Shown here: positions 25,615-34,566 of the stretch, in pieces | Layout: each line of letters begins with the position of its first letter | Position numbering within the stretch: position 1 is the stretch's first letter | Assembly: GCA_021771635.1 (NCBI GenBank) | Contig: JAETOQ010000003.1 | Span: 1 to 64,000 of the forward strand | Origin: Oscillospiraceae bacterium | GTDB taxonomy: Bacteria; Bacillota; Clostridia; Oscillospirales; Oscillospiraceae | Direction: 5' to 3' | DNA length: 64,000 bases | Position numbers and translations under genes: made by a program | Notes under the pieces: generated by a model | The model's database searches: none | What the model saw: only the letters and a program-made list of their open reading frames with translations | What the model was told of the DNA's origin: nothing

Positions 25615-27352
25615 GGCTGCCGCCTCCTTCCGCCTGGGCCTGATACAGCCCGGCGTATTCCGGGCAGGTCTCCATCAGCGCGGCGTGGGTGCTGGCCGTA
25701 ACATGCCCATCCTCCATCCAGAGCACCTGGTCAAGGGAGGGGAAGAGGTCCAGCCGGTGGGAGATGAGGAGCACGATGCTCTCTCCGGCAAGCTGCCGCA
25801 GGTGGGCCATGATCTCACCCTCTGTCGCCTGGTCCACGGCGGAGAAGGGATCATCCAGGACCAGGAGGGGCCGCCTGTGGCAGAGAGCGCGGGCCAGCGC
25901 CAGGCGGGCCTGCTGCCCGCCGGAAAGCCCCGTGCCGGAATCTCCCACCAGCGTCTGCACCCCTGCCCGCATGACCGAGACCTCCTGATCCAGGCAGACG
26001 GCTTTCAGCCAGGGGGATGCGTCGCCGTCAGTCCCCAGAAGAATATTTTCCGCGATGCTGGTCCGCAGAAGCTCCGGCTGGTGGCCCAGATACCCAACAA
26101 CGGTGCTGCGCTCCGCCGGAGACAGGGCGGCCAGCTCCCGCCCGCCGAAGCGGATGCTGCCGCCGTAGGGCCTCTCGCACAAAAATACTTTACCCAAGGT
26201 GGACTTTCCGCAGGCTACGGGTCCGGTGACGCCGATGACCTGTCCGGGCCGGGCGGAGAAGGACACTTCGGAAAAGATCGGGCCTCCGCCGGGATAGGCG
26301 AAGGAAAGACCGGAGACCACCAGCTCCGCGGGCGGCGCGGCGGGAAGCTCCGGCACCGCCTGGGGCGGCTGGAGCAGGGGCTTGACACGTCTCCAGGACA
26401 CCTGGGCCTTCTGCACGGCGTTGAACAGCTTGGCGGCCTTAGAGGTCTTGACGGCCAGCTTGGTGTAGCAGGTGAGAAAAGCGGTGAACGCGGCGATATC
26501 CCAGGCCGCCCAGCCGTTTCCCTGGACATTCCGGGCGCCCAGCCACAGGATGGGCACCGTGCCCAGCATGGAGAGGACGCGGTACAGGGGCGGCATGGTG
26601 TTCTCCCACAGGTTGGCGGCCACCGCCCGCTTTTCATAGTCGGCCAGCCGGGCCTCGTAGGCGGCGTTTCGGCGCTCCTCCAGGCCAAACACCCGGTAGG
26701 TCACGGCGCCGGACACCCGGTCCAGCGTGGCGCCGCTCAGCACCCCGGCACTCTCCTTATAGGCCGCCGCGCAGCGGGACACCGGCTTTTTCATGCGCTC
26801 CGCCAAAAAGAGCGCCGCAGGCGGGAAGAGACTGACCAGCAGGGTCAGCCGCCAGTCGTAAACCAGCAGCAGGGCCAGATACGCCGCCATGGCCACGCCG
26901 GTGTCGAATACCTCGGTGGTGAATTTGCGCATCCCCTCCGCGCAGGCGTCCACATCAGCGATGGCCCGGGTCATCATGCCGCCCACGCTCTCCTGCTCCA
27001 GGTCCGGCTTGGACCTGTGGACCAGGCTGTTGTACAGGACACGCTTCATATTGCGGTTTACGTCGTTGGCAAAGCGGCGCACATAGAACCGCTTCAAATA
27101 CCGCATCCCCTGGACAAACAGCGTCACGACCGCATAGAGCGCCGCCGCGGCCAGCATGGCGGACCATTGGGCGGTGCCCCGCAGGATCTCCAGCAGGCAT
27201 TGGGCCAGCCGGCCCTCCAGCAGCGGTCCCGCCGCAAGCCCCACATTGTATAGGATGCCGGTTACGGTAACGATCAGCAGCGGCCCCCTCTCCATCGCGA
27301 AATAGGAGCGGATGCGGTCCGGCTGCCGGAGACCGGGCATGGCTTCTCTCAT
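25604..27352 (-). CDS. ABC exporter half-transporter, subunit A (membrane + ATPase)
   Basis: A 582-residue fused exporter. The start MREAMPGLRQPDR at 27352 overlaps the MarR stop as ATGA, and GAGGAGG lies upstream. The longer track frame is unsupported. Walker A is GPVACGKS and the signature is the canonical LSGGQQARLALARAL. Walker B is LLVLDDPFSAVD, with Asp in place of the catalytic Glu. Together with subunit B this gives the asymmetric site pair known from heterodimeric multidrug exporters (one consensus, one degenerate site). Substrate unknown; the MarR context suggests drug or stress export. Confidence 0.93.
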   Translation of the reverse strand: MREAMPGLRQPDRIRSYFAMERGPLLIVTVTGILYNVGLAAGPLLEGRLAQCLLEILRGTAQWSAMLAAAALYAVVTLFVQGMRYLKRFYVRRFANDVNRNMKRVLYNSLVHRSKPDLEQESVGGMMTRAIADVDACAEGMRKFTTEVFDTGVAMAAYLALLLVYDWRLTLLVSLFPPAALFLAERMKKPVSRCAAAYKESAGVLSGATLDRVSGAVTYRVFGLEERRNAAYEARLADYEKRAVAANLWENTMPPLYRVLSMLGTVPILWLGARNVQGNGWAAWDIAAFTAFLTCYTKLAVKTSKAAKLFNAVQKAQVSWRRVKPLLQPPQAVPELPAAPPAELVVSGLSFAYPGGGPIFSEVSFSARPGQVIGVTGPVACGKSTLGKVFLCERPYGGSIRFGGRELAALSPAERSTVVGYLGHQPELLRTSIAENILLGTDGDASPWLKAVCLDQEVSVMRAGVQTLVGDSGTGLSGGQQARLALARALCHRRPLLVLDDPFSAVDQATEGEIMAHLRQLAGESIVLLISHRLDLFPSLDQVLWMEDGHVTASTHAALMETCPEYAGLYQAQAEGGGSHEA

Positions 27353-27819
27353 ATGGATTCCTCCTCGCTCAGCCGGGCGGTCACATGGGGAAAGCCGCTC
27401 CGGCTCTCGGCCTTGGAACGGACATAGAGCGTGTGCAAAAGGCTCGTAAAGACCTCCTGCTCTGGGGGAGACAGTCCCTCCAGCAGCCATTCGTAAAAGG
27501 CTGTCTCCACGGACACCTTGGACCGCTTCAAAGACTCCGCCTGTTCCGTGGCGTACAGCATCTGCCCCCGGCTGTCGGCGGGATTCTGCCGCCGGACCAG
27601 GTAGCCCTTGCCCTCCAGGCTTGCCACCCGGCGGGCCACGGCGCCTTTATCCATGTTCAAAAGCGTACAGACCTCTTTTTGTGAAATGCCGGGGTTATGG
27701 CGGACGGCGTGGATCAGATCGAATTCCCCGGTGCCGATCCCGGTCTCCTTCATCATGCGGAGTGTCAGTTTGGCAGCCTCCCGGGCGATCTTGGTGATCT
27801 GACGCTGGGAAAGGTCCAT
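27349..27819 (-). CDS. MarR family transcriptional regulator
   Basis: A 156-residue winged-helix protein. ISQKEVCTLLNMDKGAVARRVASLEGKGYLVRRQNPADSRG is the helix-turn-helix plus wing, with the usual D-x-R tip. It is the first gene of a MarR - ABC - ABC operon, overlapping the next gene by 4 bp. A TAGTTG-N6-CAACTA operator lies next to the promoter. It is probably an autorepressor relieved by the exporter's substrate. Confidence 0.93.
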   Translation of the reverse strand: MDLSQRQITKIAREAAKLTLRMMKETGIGTGEFDLIHAVRHNPGISQKEVCTLLNMDKGAVARRVASLEGKGYLVRRQNPADSRGQMLYATEQAESLKRSKVSVETAFYEWLLEGLSPPEQEVFTSLLHTLYVRSKAESRSGFPHVTARLSEEESI

Positions 27820-27837
27820 GGGAACACCTCACTTTAA

Positions 27838-27885
27838 TAGTTGTAGCATCAACTAAATCATAGTACCCAGAGATGGAAAAGTCAA
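27838..27885 (-). promoter_or_regulatory. MarR-ABC operon promoter and operator
   Basis: On the minus strand, TTGACT (27885-27880), a 17-bp spacer and TATGAT (27862-27857) form the promoter. The inverted repeat TAGTTG-N6-CAACTA at 27838-27855 follows over the start site. The half-site TAGTTG is typical of MarR operators. Confidence 0.85.
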
Positions 27886-27964
27886 GGCCTGGGGCTTTCT
27901 GAGAGAGCCTGTAATAGGGCAGAATGCCCCTGTAAAACGATGAAATACCTATCTGAAAGGCGGG

Positions 27965-28063
27965 CACAAAGGGGAGCGGATCGGATCGATCGGTGTTGGC
28001 CTGATGGGAAAGTCCATGGTCCGCACGCTGATGAGGTATTATGAACGGTCAACCAGCAGATAA
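27965..28063 (+). pseudogene. Relic of a beta-hydroxyacid dehydrogenase N-terminus
   Basis: A ~33-codon frame without a start codon reads ERIGSIGVGLMGKSMVRTLM before stopping at TAA. This matches the Rossmann-fold start of the 3-hydroxyisobutyrate dehydrogenase family. The intact gene at 33435 has KIGFLGLGVMGLPMAKNLV. The frame is bounded by a stop at 27941 and lacks the rest of the domain, so it looks like a decayed fragment. The neighbouring bases to 28190 hold small hairpins but no gene. Confidence 0.4.
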
Positions 28064-28194
28064 ACACTTGTTTATAAAAACAAATGTCCACCACTGGCAA
28101 ACTAAACAAGAATTCCAGGGATGACTGTGGAATTGAAATGGAAAACGACGAAAAAGGGATGAGATCTAAAGAGCAGCTTGACTTTCTGAAAAGC

Positions 28195-28487
28195 CCTATG
28201 CTAGGATAACACCACGAAATACGAAGAAGGGAACAAGTAACCTGGTTCGCTCCGCTTTCAGAGAATTGCCGGTTGGTGCAAGGCAATAAGCGCCGGATAA
28301 GGTGAAATCATCCTGGAGTAGCCTGCTGAAGGAGAACCTGTTAGGCAGTGCCGGGCCGCACCCGTTACAGTGCAGGGCTTGTTGGAGCCTGCTGAGATGG
28401 CGGCGCATGATACGCCGTTAACAAGAGTGGTACCGCGAAGGATCTTCAGCCTTTGCCTCTTGATTTGCAAGAGGCAAAGGCTTTTTT
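28195..28487 (+). promoter_or_regulatory. T-box riboswitch, isoleucine-type specifier, upstream of ilvC
   Basis: The leader shows the T-box order. Stem I carries GAACAAGTAACC and an apical GGTTGGTGCAAGG. The specifier region GTGAAATCATCCTGGAGT follows, then the T-box sequence AACAAGAGTGGTACCGCG (28420-28437). A terminator AGCCTTTGCCTCTT/AAGAGGCAAAGGCT with a T-run is at 28448-28487. The specifier reads ATC (28307-28309, and ATC again next to it), an isoleucine codon. Uncharged tRNA-Ile would stabilise the antiterminator and turn on ilvC and genes beyond it. Confidence 0.92.
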
Positions 28488-28567
28488 CATTCTCCGGAGC
28501 GCAGGCCAGAAGTCAGCAGACACGCGGATCGCCCCACAAAAACGAAAAGAAAAAGGAGAACAAAAAC

Positions 28568-29587
28568 ATGGCTGTCAAGAAGTATTACGATTCCGACTGT
28601 AATCTGGGGGTGCTGGACGGCAAGACTGTCGCCGTCATCGGCTTTGGCTCCCAGGGCCACGCCCATTCTGAAAATCTGGCCGAGAGCGGCGTGAACGTGG
28701 CCGTCGGCCTGCGCAAGGGCTCCACCCACTGGGAGAAGGCCGCGAAGTTCGCCGAGACCTGCCCCAACTTCCACGTGATGGAGGTGGAGGAGGCCGCCAA
28801 GGCCGGCGATATCGTGATGATGCTGGTTCCCGACGAGCTGTGTGCCGATATCTACAACAAGCAGGTGGCTCCCTACATGACCGAGGGAAAGACGCTGGCC
28901 TTCGCCCACGGCTTCAACATCCACTTCAAGACCATCGTGCCCCCCACCAATGTGGACGTCATCATGGTGGCGCCCAAGGGCCCCGGCCACACGGTCCGCA
29001 GCCAGTACCTGGAGGGCAGGGGCGTTCCCAGCCTGATCTGCGTGGAGCAGGACTTCACCGGCAAGGCCAAGGACACCGCCCTGGCCTACGCTTCCGCCAT
29101 CGGCGCCGGCCGCGCCGGTATCCTGGAGACCTCCTTCAAGGAGGAGACCGAGACCGACCTCTTCGGTGAGCAGGCCGTTCTGTGCGGCGGCGTGTGCGGC
29201 CTGATCCAGGCCGGCTTCGAGGTGCTGGTGGAGGCCGGCTACGAGCCGGAGATGGCCTATTTTGAGACCTGCCACGAGATGAAGCTCATCATCGACCTCA
29301 TCAACGAGGGCGGCTTTGGCAAGATGAGTTACTCCATCTCCAACACCGCCGAGTACGGTGACTACCGCACCCGCAGCCGGCTGATCACCGAGGATACCCG
29401 CAGGGAGATGCGCCAGATCCTCAAGGAGATCCAGGACGGCACCTTCGCCTCCGAGTTCCTGGCGGAGATGAATCCCAACGGCGGACGCAAGACACACTTC
29501 CTGGCCCAGCGCCGCATGGCCGCAGAGCACCCCATCGAAAAGGTGGGCGCCCAGCTGCGGGCCATGATGAGCTGGCTGAAAAAGTAA
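28568..29587 (+). CDS. ilvC: Ketol-acid reductoisomerase (NADP-type, class I)
   Basis: A 339-residue protein from the ATG at 28568, which has AAAAGGAG upstream. The longer track frame begins in the T-box. The Rossmann motif [17 protein letters not shown] is followed by LRKGS, a loop suited to NADPH. The C-terminal knotted domain includes EQAVLCGG and SNTAEYGDY. It isomerises and reduces acetolactate or acetohydroxybutyrate in valine, leucine and isoleucine synthesis. It is first in an operon with ilvD and controlled by the T-box. Confidence 0.97.
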   Translation: MAVKKYYDSDCNLGVLDGKTVAVIGFGSQGHAHSENLAESGVNVAVGLRKGSTHWEKAAKFAETCPNFHVMEVEEAAKAGDIVMMLVPDELCADIYNKQVAPYMTEGKTLAFAHGFNIHFKTIVPPTNVDVIMVAPKGPGHTVRSQYLEGRGVPSLICVEQDFTGKAKDTALAYASAIGAGRAGILETSFKEETETDLFGEQAVLCGGVCGLIQAGFEVLVEAGYEPEMAYFETCHEMKLIIDLINEGGFGKMSYSISNTAEYGDYRTRSRLITEDTRREMRQILKEIQDGTFASEFLAEMNPNGGRKTHFLAQRRMAAEHPIEKVGAQLRAMMSWLKK

Positions 29588-29649
29588 TAAGGACAGAGGG
29601 GCCGGGACACGGAGCCATGGCCCACCCGAAGAAGGAGGAGACCATTTCC

Positions 29650-31308
29650 ATGCGCAGCGATAACGTGACAAGAGGCGCCGAACGGGCGCCCAACCGCAGT
29701 TTGTTTTACGCTCTGGGCTACACGCCCGAGGATCTGGAAAAGCCGCTGATCGCCGTGGTCAGCGCCCACAGCGACATCGTCCCCGGTCATATGAACCTGG
29801 ACAAGCTGACCGACGCTGTGAAGAGCGGCATTGAGGCAGCCGGCGGCACGCCCTTCATGGTGCCCGCCATCGGCGTATGCGACGGCATCGCTATGGGCCA
29901 TGTGGGCATGAAGTACTCCCTGGCCAGCCGGGAGCTGATCTGCGACAGCGTGGAGACCATGTTTATGGCCCACCAGTTCGACGGGATGGTGCTGGTGCCC
30001 AACTGCGACAAGATCGTCCCCGGCATGGTCATGGCGGCGGTGCGGATGAACGTGCCCACCGTGGTCTGCTCCGGCGGTCCCATGCTGGCAGGCACCTATG
30101 ACGGCCAAGAGGTCAGCCTCTCCAAGATGTTTGAGGCCGTCGGCTCCTACAAGGCCGGGCTGATCAATGAGGAACAGCTGGAGGACTGCACCCAGAACAG
30201 CTGCCCCGGCTGTGGCAGCTGCTCCGGTATGTACACCGCCAACAGCATGAACTGCCTGTGCGAGGCCATCGGCATCGGCCTGCCCGGCAACGGCACCATT
30301 CCCGCGGTGTACAGCAAGCGGCTCCAGCTGGGCCGCCGGGCGGGCGCCGCCATCATGGAGCTGGTCCGCCGGAACATCTGCGCCCGGGACATCGTCAACG
30401 AGCGCAGCATCCGCAACGCCCTGACCTGCGACATGGCTCTGGGCTGCTCCACCAACACGGTGCTGCATCTGCTGGCCATCGCCCACGAGGCAGGCGTGCC
30501 TGTGGACCTGGCGCTGTTTAACGAAATTTCCGCCAAAACGCCCAACCTGTGCCACCTGGCCCCCGCCGGTCCCACCCACATGCCGGACCTGTACGCCGCC
30601 GGCGGCATCCCCGCCGTTCAGGCGGAGCTGGCAAAGCAGGGCCTGCTGGATCTGGACTGCCTGACCGTCACCGGCAAGACACTGGGCGAGAACATCAAGG
30701 GGGCAAAAAACACCGATCACAACGCCATCCGGCCCATCGAGGACCCGTACAGCACCACCGGCGGCCTGCAGATCCTGTGGGGCAACCTGGCCCCCAACGG
30801 CTGTGTGGTCAAGCGCAGCGCCGTGGCTCCTGAGATGCAGGCCCACACCGGCCCCGCCCGGGTGTTTGACAGCGAGGACGATGCCATCGCCGCCATCTAC
30901 GCCGGAAAGATCGTCCCCGGCGACGTGGTGGTCATCCGCTACGAGGGCCCCAAGGGCGGCCCCGGTATGCGGGAGATGCTGAATCCCACCTCCGCCCTGG
31001 CGGGCATGGGCCTGGACAAGACCGTGGCCCTGATCACCGATGGCCGCTTCTCCGGCGCCAGCCGGGGCGCGTCCATCGGCCATGTCAGCCCGGAGGCCGC
31101 CTCCGGCGGCCCCATCGGCCTGGTGCGGGAGGGAGACCAGATCGCCATCGACATCCCCAACGCCTCCATCACCCTGCTGGTGTCCGGGGAGGAATTGGCC
31201 GCGCGCAGGGCCGCCTATGTCCAGCCCGCCCCCAATATCACCACCGGCTGGCTCAGCCGCTATGCCCGCATGGTCACCAGCGCCGACGAGGGCGCGGTCC
31301 TGCGGTAA
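29650..31308 (+). CDS. ilvD: Dihydroxy-acid dehydratase
   Basis: A 552-residue enzyme. The start [16 protein letters not shown] at 29650 is used because GGAGGAG lies 9 nt upstream, rather than the track start. Iron-sulfur ligands occur in PNCDKI and [20 protein letters not shown]. The C-terminal [12 protein letters not shown] and [10 protein letters not shown] blocks are intact. It dehydrates dihydroxy acids to the keto acids of valine and isoleucine synthesis. It lies 62 bp after ilvC in the same transcription unit. Confidence 0.97.
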   Translation: MRSDNVTRGAERAPNRSLFYALGYTPEDLEKPLIAVVSAHSDIVPGHMNLDKLTDAVKSGIEAAGGTPFMVPAIGVCDGIAMGHVGMKYSLASRELICDSVETMFMAHQFDGMVLVPNCDKIVPGMVMAAVRMNVPTVVCSGGPMLAGTYDGQEVSLSKMFEAVGSYKAGLINEEQLEDCTQNSCPGCGSCSGMYTANSMNCLCEAIGIGLPGNGTIPAVYSKRLQLGRRAGAAIMELVRRNICARDIVNERSIRNALTCDMALGCSTNTVLHLLAIAHEAGVPVDLALFNEISAKTPNLCHLAPAGPTHMPDLYAAGGIPAVQAELAKQGLLDLDCLTVTGKTLGENIKGAKNTDHNAIRPIEDPYSTTGGLQILWGNLAPNGCVVKRSAVAPEMQAHTGPARVFDSEDDAIAAIYAGKIVPGDVVVIRYEGPKGGPGMREMLNPTSALAGMGLDKTVALITDGRFSGASRGASIGHVSPEAASGGPIGLVREGDQIAIDIPNASITLLVSGEELAARRAAYVQPAPNITTGWLSRYARMVTSADEGAVLR

Positions 31309-31326
31309 ATCCCACTGGATCAGGAT

Positions 31327-32529
31327 GTGAGTACTGTGCGATTGGAAGAGATGAAAAACCGCCTGGCGGGGCTGGTGATCTTTCGGGAGCTGCTGAAAGA
31401 TCCTGTGGCCGCTGCTTTCCGGGAGATGCTGGAGGCCCGCTGCCGGGCGGATGGGGAGGCATTCACCGCCAGCTGTGCCGCCTTTGAGGCCGCGCTGTTT
31501 GAATCCGGTGACAACTGGTCCGCCTATCTGCACGACATCGTGCTGGAGAGCGAGAACGTCTGCGTCCGGCATCAGGCCGCGGGCGGCGTCAGCCCAGTCC
31601 TGGAGACGACGCTGCACCGGGAGCTGGCCTTTTTTGACGAGCTGGCCCAGGTGCGGCTGGAGACACTGACGGACGGGCTGCCCGGCGCTCCCGCGTTTCT
31701 GGAGAGCTGGGCCGTAGCCCCCAGCGCCATTTCCACCGACTATGTCCAGCGGATGCGGGAGGTGAGCTCCAAGGGTTACGGCATCTTTGCTCGCTACCAT
31801 GTGTTTACCGTGGAAGACGGCCAGCTGGTGCCGGTGAAGTATCCGGACCCCCAGCGGCTGGAGGAGCTGCCCGGCTACGAGAAAGAGCGGGAGAAGGTCA
31901 TTGCCAACACCCGTGCATTGCTGGCAGGCAAGCCCGCCAACAACGTGCTGCTGTACGGCGACGCGGGCACCGGCAAATCCAGCGCCATCAAGGCCATTGC
32001 CAACGCCTTTGCGGACGAGGGGCTGCGGCTGGTGGAGGTGAAGAAAAACCAGCTCTACCAGATCCCGGACCTGATGGATGCGCTGGCGTCCAATCCGCTG
32101 AAATTTATTCTGTTCATCGATGACCTGAGCTTTACCGCCAATGACGACAACTTTGCCGCCCTGAAGGCGATTCTGGAGGGCAGTGTGGGCGGACGGGCGC
32201 ATAACATCGCGGTATACGCCACCAGCAACCGCCGCCATCTCATCAAGGAAACACTGACGGACCGCACCGGCGATGACATCCATGAGAGCGACACCCGTCA
32301 GGAGCTGATGAGCCTCTCCGCCCGCTTCGGCCTGACCATTACGTTCGGAAGCCCCGACCGGGATCGGTATCTCCATATCGTGGAGCAGCTGGCCCGGCAG
32401 TACGGCGTGGAAATGGATGCGCGGGAGCTGGCGGTCCGCAGCGAGGCATTTGCCATCCGCGCCGGCGGGCGCAGCGCCCGGGTGGCAAAACAGTTCATTG
32501 AACTGTGCAAGGCCGGCGTTCCCTGCTGA
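31327..32529 (+). CDS. DUF815 family AAA-type ATP-binding protein
   Basis: A 400-residue protein. The C-terminal half is an AAA ATPase: Walker A GDAGTGKSS near residue 217, Walker B FILFIDDLSF near 262, and sensor region YATSNRRHL. The N-terminal ~180 residues are a helical region found in DUF815 proteins. The start is a GTG. It follows ilvD by 18 bp, so it may be cotranscribed, although no metabolic link is known. A chaperone-like or remodelling role is possible; the substrate is unknown. Confidence 0.88.
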   Translation: MSTVRLEEMKNRLAGLVIFRELLKDPVAAAFREMLEARCRADGEAFTASCAAFEAALFESGDNWSAYLHDIVLESENVCVRHQAAGGVSPVLETTLHRELAFFDELAQVRLETLTDGLPGAPAFLESWAVAPSAISTDYVQRMREVSSKGYGIFARYHVFTVEDGQLVPVKYPDPQRLEELPGYEKEREKVIANTRALLAGKPANNVLLYGDAGTGKSSAIKAIANAFADEGLRLVEVKKNQLYQIPDLMDALASNPLKFILFIDDLSFTANDDNFAALKAILEGSVGGRAHNIAVYATSNRRHLIKETLTDRTGDDIHESDTRQELMSLSARFGLTITFGSPDRDRYLHIVEQLARQYGVEMDARELAVRSEAFAIRAGGRSARVAKQFIELCKAGVPC

Positions 32530-32561
32530 ACCAATACTAGATAAAGAGGGAGGCGTTCCCC

Positions 32562-33155
32562 ATGTCTGTTGCAGTCTGCCTGGAACTGGTGGTCTCCGCC
32601 TGTGCCACGACCTTTTCGCCGGGACCCAACAATATCCTGCTGCTGAGCAGCACCAGCACCCACGGCTTCCGGAAGTGCCTGCCGCTGCTCTGCGGCATCT
32701 GGACCGGCCTGCTCACCATCATGCTGGTCTGCGGCTTCGGCTGCGCCGTGCTGGGAGAGCTGGTGCCTCAGATCGTCCCCGTGGCAAAGTACGTGGGCGC
32801 GGCGTACATCCTGTATCTGGCCTACCGCACGCTGCTGCGGAAGGCGGGCGGCGCCGAGGGCGGCGAGTCCAGGCCGCTGACCTATGTCAATGGGTTCCTG
32901 CTTCAGTTCCTGAATGTGAAGATCCTGATGCTGGGCATCTCTTTCTACTCCAGCTTCATCATGCCCCATGGCTTCCGCGTGACCTCGGTGCTGGCTTTTG
33001 CGGTCATCATGGCGGCCTGCGCCGGAACGGGAAATGTGATCTGGGCCACGCTGGGCGCCATGCTGTTCCCCATCTACCAGCGGTACAACAGGGCCATCCA
33101 TGTGATCATGGCGCTGCTGCTGGTATGGTGCGCGTGGAAGATCGTCTCCATTTGA
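32562..33155 (+). CDS. LysE/RhtB family amino acid exporter
   Basis: A 197-residue protein with about six membrane helices. The family start motif TTFSPGPNNILLLSS is near residue 16, and GxxxG-rich helices follow (YVGAAYILYLAYRTL, FLLQFLNVKILMLGI). The family exports amino acids such as lysine, threonine or homoserine. A GGGAGG ribosome site precedes the ATG. It lies 32 bp after the DUF815 gene and ends the ilv transcription unit, where it might relieve amino acid overload. Substrate unproven. Confidence 0.92.
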   Translation: MSVAVCLELVVSACATTFSPGPNNILLLSSTSTHGFRKCLPLLCGIWTGLLTIMLVCGFGCAVLGELVPQIVPVAKYVGAAYILYLAYRTLLRKAGGAEGGESRPLTYVNGFLLQFLNVKILMLGISFYSSFIMPHGFRVTSVLAFAVIMAACAGTGNVIWATLGAMLFPIYQRYNRAIHVIMALLLVWCAWKIVSI

Positions 33156-33199
33156 CGGGACCTCAGGCTGTCGATAAACCAGAAAGGTCAGGAAAACGG

Positions 33200-33418
33200 G
33201 AAGGAGGGGTGTGCGCGGCTGGCCCGCAGGCCGTTTCGGAGCGCAACCGGGCGCGGCCCGGCTCTTAGCGCGGAGATGAACCCAGGAAGGGTGCCCTGCG
33301 CCATTCAAATCAACAGATTTCAGAACTTTTTAAAAGTTCTGAAATCTTAAGCAGCTTGTCGAAAAGACTTTTTCGACAAGCTGAGGTCCGCCTGATTTTT
33401 GATCAGGCGGACCTTTTT
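33200..33418 (+). terminator. Hairpin array ending in a terminator
   Basis: The 33156-33434 gap contains no gene. It holds CCGGGC/GCCCGG, GATTTCAGAACTTTT/AAAAGTTCTGAAATC (33311-33341) and CAGCTTGTCGAAAA/TTTTCGACAAGCTG. A clear terminator GGTCCGCCTGAT/ATCAGGCGGACC with TTTTT is at 33385-33418. Only the last hairpin has a terminator T-tail in the plus direction. It ends the ilv-lysE unit. Confidence 0.8.
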
Positions 33419-33434
33419 CAGTGCCGGACAGAAA

Positions 33435-34316
33435 TCATGCCTCTTTGCCGACGGTGACGTCCATTTTGTCCTCGTAGTATTTCACCATGGCGATCTGGTC
33501 CTCGTCGATATGCCCGTTGTCGGCCATCCAATCCATCACATGCAGGACCACGTCCGTCATGGGCAGATCAATGCCCAGTTTGTGGGCGTAGTGCTTGGCG
33601 TTGAGAATGTCCTTGCGGTGGACGGCGATGCGGGCGCCAGGCTCATAGTCCCGGAGGATGAGCTTGGGGACCTTGTTGTCATACAGGGGGCCGCCGGCAA
33701 AGCCGCCCCGGGTGGCGTCGAAGGTGGTCTGCAGGTCAATGCCCGCCTTGGCGGCAAAGGCGTATCCCTCAGCGATAGCCACCAGAGTGGCGCCGCCAAT
33801 CATGTTGTTCACCAGCTTGGTGACACTGCCGCTGGCAGGCCCGCCGGTGTACACCGGATCGCCCATGCAGGACAGCAGAGGCTTCACTGCCTCAAAGGCC
33901 TCCCGGCGGCCGCCGGTCATGATGGCCAGCGTTCCGGCGATGGCCATGGGATTGCCGCCGCTGATGGGGGAGTCCAGCAGGGACATGCCGGCGGCCTCTG
34001 CCTTTTCGTAGAGATCCAAAATGATGTCAGGGGCGGTGGAGGAGAGGTCGACGATGATATTGCCGGGTTTGCCGTACCGGATAGCCTGCTCCACGGAATC
34101 GATGATGATGGGGTGCGTGGGCAGGATCTGCATGATGACGTCGCAGGTCTTATAGATCTCCACAGCGTCCTTCGCGGCGATGCCGCCCGCGGCCCGGAAG
34201 GACTCCACCTGCGCCGGGACCACATCAAACCCCATTACGGGGCAGCCGGATCTTTTCACCAGATTTTTAGCCATGGGCAGCCCCATGACGCCCAGGCCGA
34301 GAAAACCGATTTTCAT
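33435..34316 (-). CDS. NAD(P)-binding beta-hydroxyacid dehydrogenase (3-hydroxyisobutyrate/tartronate semialdehyde reductase type)
   Basis: A 293-residue protein from the ATG at 34316; the track's first codon is a TTG nearer the AAGGAG site. The Rossmann motif KIGFLGLGVMGLPMAKNL is followed by the substrate-binding DSPISGGNPMAIAGTLAIM. The catalytic Lys lies in GSVTKLVNNM. It oxidises or reduces a 3-hydroxy or 2-hydroxy-3-oxo acid; the exact substrate is unclear. It diverges from a LysR regulator, which probably controls it. Confidence 0.92.
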   Translation of the reverse strand: MKIGFLGLGVMGLPMAKNLVKRSGCPVMGFDVVPAQVESFRAAGGIAAKDAVEIYKTCDVIMQILPTHPIIIDSVEQAIRYGKPGNIIVDLSSTAPDIILDLYEKAEAAGMSLLDSPISGGNPMAIAGTLAIMTGGRREAFEAVKPLLSCMGDPVYTGGPASGSVTKLVNNMIGGATLVAIAEGYAFAAKAGIDLQTTFDATRGGFAGGPLYDNKVPKLILRDYEPGARIAVHRKDILNAKHYAHKLGIDLPMTDVVLHVMDWMADNGHIDEDQIAMVKYYEDKMDVTVGKEA

Positions 34317-34505
34317 ATCAGACAAGCTCCTTTATCGACCGGAATTTTGGGGGACAGCAGCCGATCCGCAAGAACGCGGTCACTCGCTGCTGATCTCAGG
34401 ATAGCAGATTTTGCTTCCGCGGGGAAATATCGGTTTTTTATCCGCCGATAACCTGGGATTATGGGTATGTGCGGAAAAAGGCGCTGTCCTGCGATAAGCG
34501 GCATA

Positions 34506-34533
34506 TTGACTTTTCATAAAAAGATTTTATGAT
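34506..34533 (+). promoter_or_regulatory. LysR gene promoter overlapped by a palindrome
   Basis: TTGACT (34506-34511), a 16-bp spacer and TATGAT (34528-34533) form the promoter. A perfect palindrome TCATAAAA-AGA-TTTTATGA (34514-34532) covers spacer and -10, as expected for LysR autoregulation. Confidence 0.75.
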
Positions 34534-34566
34534 AAAGACAATAAAATGTCTCAAGGGGGGATCTGT

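Noticed and set aside
29362-32376. 1004-residue minus-strand ORF across ilvC, ilvD and DUF815
   Set aside because: It spans three well-supported genes on the other strand and has no recognisable motif.
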